A DNA stretch of 15,095 nt, from the NCBI GenBank assembly GCA_015679605.1, contig JAAAVE010000455.1:1-15095 (forward strand). The letters run 5' to 3'. A program made the position numbers and the translations under genes. Below the pieces are notes generated by a model. That model had not been told where the DNA came from. It searched no databases and worked only from the letters and a program-made list of their open reading frames with translations. Of this stretch, positions 1 to 8,560 are shown one piece after another (the first letter of the stretch is position 1; the number at the start of each line of letters is the position of its first letter). The DNA is from Podila epigama. Its lineage: Eukaryota > Mortierellomycota > Mortierellomycetes > Mortierellales > Mortierellaceae.

Positions 1-2588
1 CCGGATCCTTCCACTGTGCCAAAGATGGCAGGGTGTGTTGGCGACCACTTGACATCATACACATAGTCGTCCGCAGACTCGAAAGAGTACAATGGATGCA
101 CAACTGCATTGTCAGGTGTCGCAGGCTTGGGATGTGTACGCTTGCGCCACAGCTTGACCGTCCAATCCACAGAGCTAGTCAAGTACAAATCTGAAAAGTC
201 CATGGGTCCGAACAGTGGGTGAAAGTGGAGCCCAGTGATCGGTCCAAAGTGGCCCTTATAAGAGTACGTCGTGTTAATGCCCGCCTGACTTCCGGCCCGC
301 GCATACCGGTTTGCCTGGTACACTGTGCCCTCTTCCGTGCCAACCCAGAACGCATTCGTCTCCCCGTCAGGGAAACCAAGCGTGGTGACTGCAACCTCGT
401 CCGTGATAGGGTGAGCTGGATAATCCAGAGGCAAGGTCTCCTGAGGTTGAGCCAGCATATCCAGCTGCCAAGAGCACATGGTGCCATCGGTACTGACACT
501 GATCAGATTGTGCGCGTTTTGTGTTCCAACCATGTCCAGTGCATACACGGGGTGCGTGTGACCACCAACAGAGAGGTGAGTCTTCAGCACCGGCAACGAT
601 TTCGCGCGTGTGTCCCACAGCAAAATCTGTCCCGAATATGTTCCGCCAATGATCAAGTTGGGATGGAAATCCGAAAAGCGTACTGTGAGCACATCTGATT
701 GAGAATGGAAGACGAACTCGGGGCGGTCCGCTAAGTGGATGTTCCAGACGCAGACAATGCCATCTGGTTCATTCACTGCTAATGGGTTTTTGTTGTACGA
801 TGATACAATGAGCTCAGGGTGCTAGCAACCGTAGATATAGGGCAAAAGGCAGGTAAGAAACAAAAAAAGGATATTGAGATTAGCAAGATGCCGTCAACTC
901 ATATGACAAGTGGGAAAAGGACTGTAAATCATTAAAATACCTTGCTCGACCAGCCCACATCTGTCACAGATCTGTTCTTTGACCATCGATCGTCATGGAA
1001 TGAGCACACTAAGCGGACTCTTGATCCATTAAGGTCTTCGCTAAAAAGTCATTTGGGAGCAGGCATGATATTGTCCTGTGAGTGAGTGTCTTTCTTTCCA
1101 ACGTGTCCATGGATAACAGCACATTCTCTTATACACTCCCCATTGTTTTGTTTTTTTTTGGTCGTCACTTACACAGCATCGTCCAAACCGAGGGTATAAT
1201 CTTTCATAAAGTCGTATTTCTCGCCCATGGCTCGCTCCAAAATCTTTGAAGAATGATCCACAAACTCGACAAATTCCGCCGACTGCAAAATTGACTTGCG
1301 CTCTTCGTCCGTCAATTCTAATTTTTTTTTTGAGCAATTCAAAAAGTTTTTTTGTTAGGGAGTTTACTTGACGTCCGTTACACTCTCTCCAAAACGACTA
1401 GTGATACCACTATCGAGCACAATACAAAAAAAAGCAAAAAGAGAGGGAAAAAAAAAAAAAAAAAAACACGTCTCATACCTGGAACTTCCTGTGGAGCGGC
1501 GGCTTCAGCTTCTAATCTCTCTGCCTCCAAAATCTCTTGACGAAGTTGCTCCTCCTTGGCAAGTTCTTCCTTAATCTGTTCCCGAAGTTCCTGCTCCGTT
1601 GGTCCCTGAGGCTCAAATGAACCTTCCACTGTTTGAACTTCCTTGTTGTACACTACACGCTCCTAATATTCCGCAACAGGATGAGAAAAAGAAAAAAAAA
1701 AAAAGAATCAACACAATGAAGAGGATGAGTTTCTTTTTTTGAAAACCTTCAAGTCATGTACATGATATTCGACGTAAAGAAAAAAAATGAAGAGAAAAGC
1801 ACACCTTTGAAGGAATATCAAAGATGACGGCTTCAACCGAGGTAAACTCGGGAATGAGGCGGTTGCCTAGTGGCAAAGGATGCTGTAATCCTTGGGAGCT
1901 AGAGAAAATGAGTTAAAGGGACAATTTCCTTTTATTAGCATTTAAAGCGCGTAGTATCGTATCAATGCATTGGATACGATGTATAAAAAGCAGACATTTA
2001 GCTAGCTTTGCTTTACCTTGAACTGTAAGGGGGTGGCGACATGATGACTGAACCCGAGTTGGCGCCACGTTCTGATCCTCCGTCGGAACTGCCATCGATG
2101 GTCAATGTAGGAGTCGCCGGTCTCTCGCCTACGAGTGAAGTCACCAAATCATCGATTTCACGGCGGGCAATGGTGCTTCCTGAGGCACTTGCCTATTTCC
2201 ACCCACCGCCATCCCATCGCAAAACATCATCACAACGCATTCCAACAAGCGGCAAAAACCAAGCAGCAACAACAAGCAATAAACCACCATAGTAATAATA
2301 ATAGAGTGGCACAAGAAGAAAAGGCACATGTTAAAAAAAATAACTCTGTCTGTCATGTGTGTTTTTATCTTTTTTTTTTCTTTTTTTTTCTTTTCTCCCC
2401 CAACTATTATTCAAGTTCAAAGGTTCAATAAAAAAGGGGAAAAAAAAAACAAGTGAACAGTGCAGTGTCCAACTTACAGCCTCCTGCTGTTGTATCGCTA
2501 GCAAAGCATCACTCCGAATAATGCGTGCCCTTCTCAGCTCTGCCAACTTCTGTCGTTTCTTTTCGAGTTCTTCACGTCGTCGCTCCAT
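1..2588 (-). CDS. Cytoplasmic dynein intermediate chain, 3' end off window
   Basis: This is the dynein-1 subunit that holds the light chains, binds dynactin p150 and NudE through its N-terminus, and docks on the heavy chain through a WD40 propeller. Exons, in order on the minus strand: 2588-2478, 2192-2017, 1898-1805, 1662-1479, 1317-1173, 1040-941 and 821-1. All introns are GT..AG (118-285 nt) and every junction keeps phase, giving 543 codons so far. The start MERRREELEKKRQ is a charged coiled coil of the family type. Residues 134-138 (KEVQT), following VVYN, sit where animal chains carry the LC8 site KETQT. A Glu-rich helix (about 145-185) and ELTDEERKSILQSAEFVEF match the segment before the propeller. 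WD-repeat landmarks include HPELIVSSYNKN, IIGGTYSGQILLWD, GTQNAHNLISVSTDG, TSSVDWTVKLW and YVYDVKWSPTHPA. The product is cut only by the window edge; family length is about 600-700 residues. Family assignment is very sure, individual splice sites fairly sure. Confidence 0.95.
1448..1466 (+). repeat. Poly(A) run in dynein intron
   Basis: An uninterrupted run of 19 A lies inside the dynein intron at 1318-1478. It reads as a T run just downstream of the 5' splice site on the sense strand. Such runs recur in many introns of this window. Confidence 0.95.
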
Positions 2589-2941
2589 GATGTGGGGTCA
2601 GGCAGAATGAGCTTGGCCAGGAGAATGAAGTGCTGTGTATTTGTGTGTGCCTGTGTGTGGGGGGACTTGTGTGATGAAGAGCTCAATTAAAAGAGATGCA
2701 GTAAAGTTGGAGACAAGTTTATTTCTCCGCTTGCAATCGGTGAGATGGATGAGATGCAGAGGATGGATAAGATGACAAAGTGGAGAGATGTGAATGAGGT
2801 GACAGGTGATGGATGAATGAAAGAGGTGTATGAAGAGAAATAAGTAATGAGAAGAAATGCACCATGGCCCAAAAAAGGAGTTCATTAAAATAAAAAGAGA
2901 AAAAGGTACAAGCGAAAAAAAAGTCACGTGGAACCCAAAAA
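2589..2941. promoter_or_regulatory. Beclin 3' end / dynein intermediate chain 5' region
   Basis: This 353-nt gap lies between the Beclin stop and the dynein start, both on the minus strand, so it must hold the Beclin 3' UTR and the dynein promoter and leader. The part nearest the dynein start is rich in CA and TC on the sense strand. A CACGTG E-box in the context GTCACGTGG lies at 2925-2930, 17 nt from the Beclin stop. I see no clear TATA box and no tandem array. Confidence 0.5.
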
Positions 2942-3388
2942 CTATGGCCTTGGTTCGTTGCGGGCAGCAGGAGAAGATCGCCTTGAGATGGGCAGGGACG
3001 GTGCTGAGGGTGTATACGATGTCATATTGGAAGACGCGGAGCTGGATGCGTACGCAAGGATCCACTAATGAAGCATCACATCAATGCAATATGGATAATA
3101 TCAGCCAAAAAGCTTTTTTCTAGACACTCTTTTGAATCGACTGCATATTACAAAATATCGCCTTACCTTTGTGTTGGTGAGGGTATATTTGAGTGCCTTT
3201 GTCCATATTTCGTCCTGGCTGAACTGTAGTTTGATCGATGCGTCGCCAATACGATCCTTGTTGATCCTAGTTCGAGGCAATAAGACAATGAGTGTGAGTG
3301 TGTATGAGAGAGAAGGATGATAGTAAGAATGATGCCACGCTTCAGTCCGGTATCAAGCTACACATCATGCGACAATGTTAAGGAGAAG

Positions 3389-3431
<43 letters not shown>

Positions 3432-5312
3432 AAAGACACTCACTTGTATGGCAACTCGAGCTTGGAGCCTTGTTGCTCTGCATAGTCTCCCAGCTGTTGT
3501 AGACAGTTGAGATATGCGACCATGGCATTATCAAATCGCCTGTTCAGAAACATGCGTCCAAAACCAAACTCTCCAGACCCATATAGCTCATAACTCGCCC
3601 GGTCACCCTCCACCTTGTCAATCCGTGAAAAGGAACCAAGAGGAACAAGTCGATACGTCTTGAAGGTAAAGTTCAGCTTGTTGGCTATTGTGTGTAGCAG
3701 CAACAATGTCTGACCCCAAGCCGCATTGATCTCGGGCCAATCCACATGCTGGTTAGGGAGTCGACCCAGACGGAACCCATTGATTGTTGCGAAATGGCCG
3801 TCATGACCAATGCAAAACGTGTCATTGTAAACGTTTGTCTTGTGCAGCTTTTCGAGTTGTCGAGAGTCGTAATCATACTTGAGATTGATACTGTCCCGCT
3901 CATTGTGAAAGTTTTGTAGCGCCAACTGGAACTCGTTGCACTCTTGCCAGTATCTATTACAATACCACAGATGAATATAGATGAATCACATAAAATTTGA
4001 GCATGAGGAGGCCTCGTTTTCTGGAAAGCTGCATAGTTGTAAAACTTGACCCAAAACGTCCAGGGATACTAGGTCATTGAATGAATTGTTACCTTTCTTC
4101 TTCTTTGTCCAGTTCTAATGACTCCATTTCCAGTAAAGCAATCTCCTCTCGGACCTTTTTCTGTTGCTCTTCAATATCCCGGAGAGCTTTAATAGAAGTA
4201 TCCTCGTCCTCTTGAATCGCCTTGATGTCATTCTCGAGAGCCTCCATTTCAGCATCACTGACAACATTCGAGTTCACAGTCCTCAAAAACTCAATATAGC
4301 AATCCCGTTCCCGTGAGACATCACGAAGTTGCTTGGCTAAAGCATCCAAAAGCATGTCAGCACACTCTTGGCAGAGCGGATGATCCACGTCTGACTTTTC
4401 TGACATGAGATCATACAGTTTGCCTGTTGTCCTTAACCGATTTGCCTTGGCTGTCCTGTTATTAGATTGGTCCAATAGTTCATTGTTTCCACTTGCACCT
4501 CCACCTCCACCTCCACCACTCCCGCCTGCTCCTGCTCCTGTTCCTGTTCCTGTTCCTCCATTGGATCCTGTACCATTATAGCCAACGGATTTTTGTCGTG
4601 ATCCATTGCTTGATCCTTGCAAAGAGCCACCTCCGTTCGCAGAAGCATTGGTACCGCCAGTCTTGCTACCAGCAGGATAGTTGGATAGAGGAGGAATGGC
4701 GGCCCTCGGGTCTGATGATGGTTGGCTCTTGGGAAGCATAACAAATGATTCGGAGGCATCCACGGAAGGACGGCCATGCTCCTGGAGTGTCCGCGCGCCT
4801 GATGCTTGGTTCAACGGGGGTATGATACGCAAAGAAGTCGCCTCTGAACGAATTGTATCGTTTGTCGCTAAAGAGGATCTCTGGTTCAGATTCGAGTCGT
4901 GAGACTGCGCCGAGTTGATAATGGCTGCTGGGTGAGAATGTGGTTGTGTTGACGAGTTGAGGGCACCTGCTGTTGTTGTTACTGAAGATGTATGTTGCTC
5001 TGAAAGAGGGCCTAAGTTTTTGTTGCCAACAAAAGGAAAGATGATAGAGGCTCGGTTTGAGTAACAAGAAAGTGGTTGTTTGACTGAATGACAGTCTGAC
5101 TGACTGACTTGACTTGACTTGGCTTGACTTGTGGCTACCTGACTAAACCCACTGAAAGGTGGTAGTTTGCAAAAATGTGTGAAGGGTGTTAAAATCTCTT
5201 TACCTAAAAGTAGGTCAAAAGCGGCAGAATTGATGTCCTGCAATGACTCGTCAATGACAAGAGGTTGCTTGCATTTCTGACAAAGAAACTGTCGGCTGAA
5301 ATGCGCCGCCAT
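2942..5312 (-). CDS. Beclin 1 / Atg6 / Vps30 autophagy protein
   Basis: This is the scaffold subunit of the Vps34 PI3-kinase complexes that start autophagosome formation and act in endosomal sorting. Exons on the minus strand: 5312-5204, 4999-4093, 3953-3444, 3266-3167 and 3064-2942; phases agree and give 582 residues ending in TAG. The N-terminus carries CQKCKQPL (Cys11, Cys14). A Ser/Thr/Gly-rich disordered stretch follows, including ESFVMLPKSQ near 119-130 and a Gly run near 200. Next comes DVDHPLCQECADMLLD (second CxxC, 246 and 249). A Glu-rich coiled coil runs from about 245 to 360. The membrane-binding ECD/BARA domain follows, marked by KTNVYNDTF, FATINGFRLGRLP, EINAAWGQTLLLLH and WTKALKYTLTNTKW. 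The C-terminus continues about 38 residues past that Trp as a Ser/Pro-rich tail, longer than in animals. The Met at 5312 is the only sensible start before CQKC. If the first proposed intron is not removed, the protein is 68 residues longer. Confidence 0.95.
3391..3426 (+). repeat. (GAAAAC)6 microsatellite in Beclin intron
   Basis: Six perfect copies of the hexamer GAAAAC, followed by GAAAAAAAAG. The array lies inside the Beclin intron at 3267-3443, close to its 5' splice site. On the sense strand it reads GTTTTC repeats. Confidence 0.95.
5000..5203 (-). other. Proposed Beclin intron 1, stopless and frame-neutral
   Basis: The ORF reads straight through this 204-nt segment (68 codons), but I call it an intron. 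It starts with GTAAAG and ends with TTTCAG on the minus strand. Its removal joins phase-1 ends to give FDLLL-EQHTSS. The encoded segment is odd for a Beclin: unlike the flanking sequence it is rich in Cys, Phe and Gln, and it derives partly from a GTCAA/GTCA-type tandem repeat (plus strand 5095-5133). Alternative acceptors exist nearby. Transcript data would settle it. Confidence 0.6.
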
Positions 5313-5647
5313 GTCGAGTTGTTTATGAGAGTGAATGTGTCAAAAAAGGACGCGAAATGTCGACTGTACTTGGAAGAGTGTGCAAGTGTGGAACGTATAG
5401 AGAGTAGAACGTGTAAAGAGTGAAGGAAGAGCAGAGATAGAGTGGAGAGTGGAGCGAAGAGATAGACGAATGAAGAGAATGTCAAAAAGTATGAAATGAA
5501 TAAGACATGTGTGTGTGTGATAGACAGACTTGTGCACGTGATAAACATACTGTGGGGGGGAAAATGCGGTTTTGGTTCCCACAAAACGGAACCACGAAGC
5601 CGCTTCGAAAAAAATCATGACCAACCAACAACAATAAAAACATACAT

Positions 5648-5682
5648 TAAGCAATAAGCAATAAGCAAAAAGCAATAAGCAA
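5648..5682 (+). repeat. (TAAGCAA)5 tandem repeat
   Basis: Five 7-nt units in a row, four perfect and the fourth beginning AAA instead of TAA. The array lies upstream of Beclin, just beyond the proposed transcription start. Confidence 0.9.
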
Positions 5683-5834
5683 TAATACAAAAATGAAAGT
5701 ATTGTGACGGACGCAGGTATATATTGAAAAACCTCTCATCATTGGCCACTTTGGGCTGCGTCGAGACTATGGTAGTAGAGACATCAAGATTGATTATATG
5801 TTGAGAGGGAGAGAGGTAGAGAGAAGACATCAAA

Positions 5835-5854
5835 AGAGAGAGAGAGAGAGAGAG
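5835..5854 (+). repeat. (AG)10 dinucleotide repeat
   Basis: Ten AG units inside a longer purine-rich tract (5805-5875), downstream of the Pex13 stop codon. It is CT-rich on the Pex13 sense strand. Confidence 0.95.
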
Positions 5855-5950
5855 ATAAAGGAGAGTGGGAGAGTAATGTTGATACAAGAATGGATTGGGA
5901 AAAAAGAAAAGCTATTGTGCACAAAAAAAGAAAGAAAGAGCAAGTCTCGT

Positions 5951-7955
5951 TTAAAACTTGAACTCTTCAAAGACCGATCCTGCTAGGGCTGCTTGGATGT
6001 CTGATGCCTGATGGGCATTTGAGGGTGTCGCAGATGAAGCAGGTGTCGTGTGAGAGGCGACGGATGCACTGGGTGTAGCAGAAGAGGCGTTTGATGGGTT
6101 GTTGTTGTTGTTGTTGCCACCCTTGTTGATGATTTCAACATAATTGCTGGGGAACAAGCCCATCTCACCCGTTCGGAGACGGCCTCTCCACCATTGTGAT
6201 TCGCCACCCATAGGGTCCGTACGGCTCAGGATGGCAATGATGTCACCCCGACGGAAGGCCAGTTCCTGATGGGCATTTGAAGGGGTAAAGTCGTAGAGGG
6301 CACGGCAAAAGTCCAGGTTTTGGGGGTTAACGGGTGCTGCGGCTGTTGGGGTTGCTTGGACGACTTGGCCATCCTGTTCGGTGAGGCGACCCTGTTCGGG
6401 AGTGTGTCTGTTGGAGAGAGCGCGGATGAGGCGACCCATGATGTAAGGGAGACCAAAGACGGCGAGGAGGAAGATGACGATGGGTCTCTTTGAGTAGCGA
6501 GGCTGGGCCTGGAAATCCTGAAAGTTGCCTGGCGTGAGTTCGTTGGTGTTGACGGGGACCTTTTTGCCGACGAGGCGGTAGGCGAGACTTTTGGCCCAGC
6601 GCAAGATGGCAAAGATGCTGAGGACCTGACCGAGATAGCCACGGAGATGTCCAAACTGTTCAGCGACACCGACCATGGCCATGAAGGATGAGTGTGTGGC
6701 CATGAAGGTGGAGTCGAGCATTTGAGCAAAGCCGCCAAAGGCGCTGACGACGGATTCGATCAACTGGAAGGTTGGGGCGGAACCTTGCTCCATGCGCTGC
6801 ATGAGGGACATTTCTTCGGGGCCCATGGGACCGTTCATACCGTTCATACCGTTCATGCCGTTCATGCCGTTCATGCCCATCCTGTTGTAGCCATATCCGC
6901 CGTAGGAAGAGCCGTAGCCACCATAAGAAGATCCGTAGCCCCCCATGCCCATGCGTGAGTAAGGTGAGGTGTAGGAGGAGCCGTAACTAGAGCCATACAT
7001 GCCGCCCATTCTGTTGTATGGTGAAGAATAGGATGATCCGTAACTTGTCCCGTAACCTGACATACCATATCCACCTGAGCCATATCCAGAGCTGTATCCA
7101 GAGTTATAACCGTTCATGCCTGTGTGTGGTATTAATGAGAGTGCAAGTGAAGTGAGAGTTGAGTGAGTCAGTGAGGGATGAATGGATGAATGGATGAATG
7201 GATGAATGGATGAATGGATGAATGGATGAATGAATGAATGGATGAATGCGTATGTGAGTGCAAGTGAGAGTGATGATGAAAAAGAAAAGGGCGATTATGG
7301 AATGAATAAAAATGACTTTTGACCGTAAAGCGAACAAAAAAAAAAAGAAGAGCCAACCGAACAAACAGACACACAGAACAGGTAAACCACACAGTGGAAA
7401 AAGTGGGATTTTCGGAAGGATCGGTCTTCAATTGTCCAAACCAAAAAAAAAAAATTCTCCCGTGCGAGTTGGTTGCGAGTAAAAAGTTCGCCCGCCTTTT
7501 TTGAGTGCGCCTGTCTCGATTTGTGGTCTACTTGACTTGTTTATGCATGTCGCTGTGTGTTGTGTTGTGTTGTGTTGTGTTGTGTTGTGTTGTGTTGTCT
7601 GTATGGTGCTTGTCTATCTACTTGACTTTGTGTATGTCGATATGTCCTCATACTTTTCCTTTGTATTGTTGTATGTGTGTATGACTGTGTGTGTGTGTAT
7701 GCACAGAACAACTCAAACAGTGTCAAGTGAAAAAGAAGAAAAAAGAAAAAGAAAAAAAAGGAGACTGACTGACTGACCTGGTCGGTAGCCAGTGGCTGAG
7801 GCCATGGCTGGTGAACGGTTAGGAAGAGCAGGTGGAGCAGAGTCAGAGATGCTAGTCGACATTGAGGGCAATGCTGGTGCAGGAGACGAGGCTGTAGCGA
7901 CTGCAGCAGAAGAGACTCCACCAGCTCGCTCCCAAGGCTTTGGAGGTGAGGCCAT
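5951..7955 (-). CDS. PEX13: Peroxisomal membrane import protein Pex13
   Basis: Pex13 builds the peroxisomal matrix-protein translocation pore and docks the receptor Pex5 and Pex14. Two exons (7955-7778 and 7119-5951) joined in phase 1 across a 658-nt GT..AG intron give 448 residues ending in TAA. The N-terminus MASPPKPWER is the usual family start. Residues 61-140 are a Tyr/Gly/Ser-rich YG domain, the part known to form the gel-like pore, followed by MNG triplet repeats at about 140-157. Then come amphipathic/hydrophobic helices (about 175-240), a membrane segment (about 272-292, IVIFLLAVFGLPYIMG) and an SH3 domain (about 330-391) with ALYDF, ELAFRRGD, QWWRGR and GLFPSNYV. The tail has an Asn run and Ser/Ala/Pro-rich sequence, and ends in SVFEEFKF. 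The order YG, membrane, SH3 leaves little doubt. The remaining uncertainty is whether the long intron hides an extra small exon. Confidence 0.95.
6829..6878 (-). repeat. Coding repeat for Met-Asn-Gly triplets in Pex13
   Basis: Near-perfect 9-nt units (plus strand CGTTCATAC or CGTTCATGC) encode five consecutive MNG triplets between the YG domain and the first helical segment. Copy number could vary between strains without changing frame. Confidence 0.85.
7177..7248 (+). repeat. (GATGAATG)9 minisatellite
   Basis: Seven perfect GATGAATG units, one AATGAATG and one more GATGAATG run without gaps inside the Pex13 intron, near its acceptor end. Confidence 0.95.
7556..7598 (+). repeat. (TGTGT)8 tandem repeat
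   Basis: Eight perfect TGTGT units and a partial ninth inside the Pex13 intron. It reads ACACA repeats on the sense strand. Confidence 0.95.
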
Positions 7956-8080
7956 GTGTGTTTAATGTGTATGTGTATATGTTAAAGTAAATGTAAATGT
8001 ACAAATGGATGGAGGGTGAGTCCGAGTAAGTGTGTTAGTTGATTCAATGGATGGAGTGGAGTGGATGAGTAGGATGAGTA

Positions 8081-8110
8081 GGATAGGATAGGATAGGATT
8101 AGGATAGGAT
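8081..8110 (+). repeat. GGATA/GGATT tandem repeat
   Basis: About six 5- to 6-nt units of GGATA type, preceded by two GATGAGTAG-like units. It lies in the Pex13 leader region and reads TATCC on the Pex13 sense strand. Confidence 0.85.
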
Positions 8111-8478
8111 GTGTGGAGAATGTGAATGTGAGTGGAGACTGGGGAAAAGAAAGAAGGGTGAGAGTGAGAGTGAGCAAAGTGCAGTCAGTGTATGGAGAAA
8201 AAAAAAAAAAAAAAGTCTCTTTTTTCGCATGTGATCGGCAACCGCGGCAAAAAGAAATCCGCTTGTTAAGCATTTTGTACCCCTTAATTGTAACTACAAA
8301 TCCAATCGGCCCGCTGTGTGATTGGGTAGACATGGCCAAACTTTTTTTTTTCTATTCTACAGGTCGCGATCGACATGAACGTGTATTATTCTTTTGCTCA
8401 TGGTCTTCTTTCATCCATTTTGATATACGCGACGCAAATGGAATGAATGGTCAGACAGATACCATGCGCAATGTCACC

Positions 8479-8498
8479 ATGTCATGTCATGTCATGTC
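8479..8498 (+). repeat. (ATGTC)4 tandem repeat
   Basis: Four perfect ATGTC units in a row, in intergenic DNA upstream of Pex13. Confidence 0.9.
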
Positions 8499-8521
8499 CT
8501 CGATTCAACGTACTATGGCCA

Positions 8522-8533
8522 TGTCAATTGACA
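8522..8533. other. Perfect 12-nt palindrome TGTCAATTGACA
   Basis: The sequence equals its own reverse complement and overlaps the TGACAATG motif at 8529-8536. It also overlaps the 8-nt palindrome ATGGCCAT at 8515-8522 by one base. It could be a dimeric protein site; function unknown. Confidence 0.6.
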
Positions 8534-8560
8534 ATGACTCTTAAATATATGTCATAACTC

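Larger units (their letters stand above)
5313..5950. promoter_or_regulatory. Pex13 3' end / Beclin promoter and leader
   Basis: This is the gap between the Pex13 stop and the Beclin start. On the minus strand a CCAAT box (5745-5741) precedes an ATATATA motif (5724-5718) by about 17 nt, a plausible core promoter that would give a leader of roughly 370 nt. The leader is CA/CT-rich on the sense strand and contains a CACGTG E-box (5535-5540). It also contains two small inverted repeats: TGGTTCC/GGAACCA at 5573-5594 and CGAAG/CTTCG at 5595-5607. Microsatellites occupy 5648-5682 and 5835-5854. I see no gene here. Confidence 0.5.
7120..7777 (-). other. Long Pex13 intron with two minisatellites
   Basis: The intron is 658 nt with donor GTCAGT and acceptor CACACACAG. 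It is by far the longest of the introns in the three minus-strand genes. It contains an 8-nt array (7177-7248), a 5-nt array (7556-7598), CA/TG-rich DNA and A/T runs. I found no convincing internal exon. Confidence 0.8.
7956..8560. promoter_or_regulatory. Pex13 upstream region with CCAAT pair
   Basis: Immediately upstream of the Pex13 ATG the sense strand is CA/TC-rich, as for the other leaders here. A less repetitive stretch around 8225-8340 has CCAAT at 8302-8306 (plus) and ATTGG at 8321-8325, which is CCAAT on the minus strand about 370 nt upstream of the start codon. This is the best Pex13 promoter candidate. Beyond it lie an (ATGTC)4 repeat, ATGGCCAT at 8515-8522 and the perfect 12-nt palindrome TGTCAATTGACA at 8522-8533. 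There is no convincing ORF. Confidence 0.45.

Noticed and set aside
219-698. 159-codon plus-strand open frame
   Set aside because: It is antisense to the large WD40 exon of the dynein intermediate chain, whose minus-strand frame matches family motifs throughout.
3255-3285. GTTCGAGGC resembling a tRNA T-arm
   Set aside because: No acceptor stem or A box around it; it spans a Beclin intron/exon junction.
7177-7248. Possible repeat-protein exon in the Pex13 intron
   Set aside because: The 8-nt period shifts frame every unit and gives only Ile/His/Ser/Phe repeats; the flanking exons already join in phase without it.
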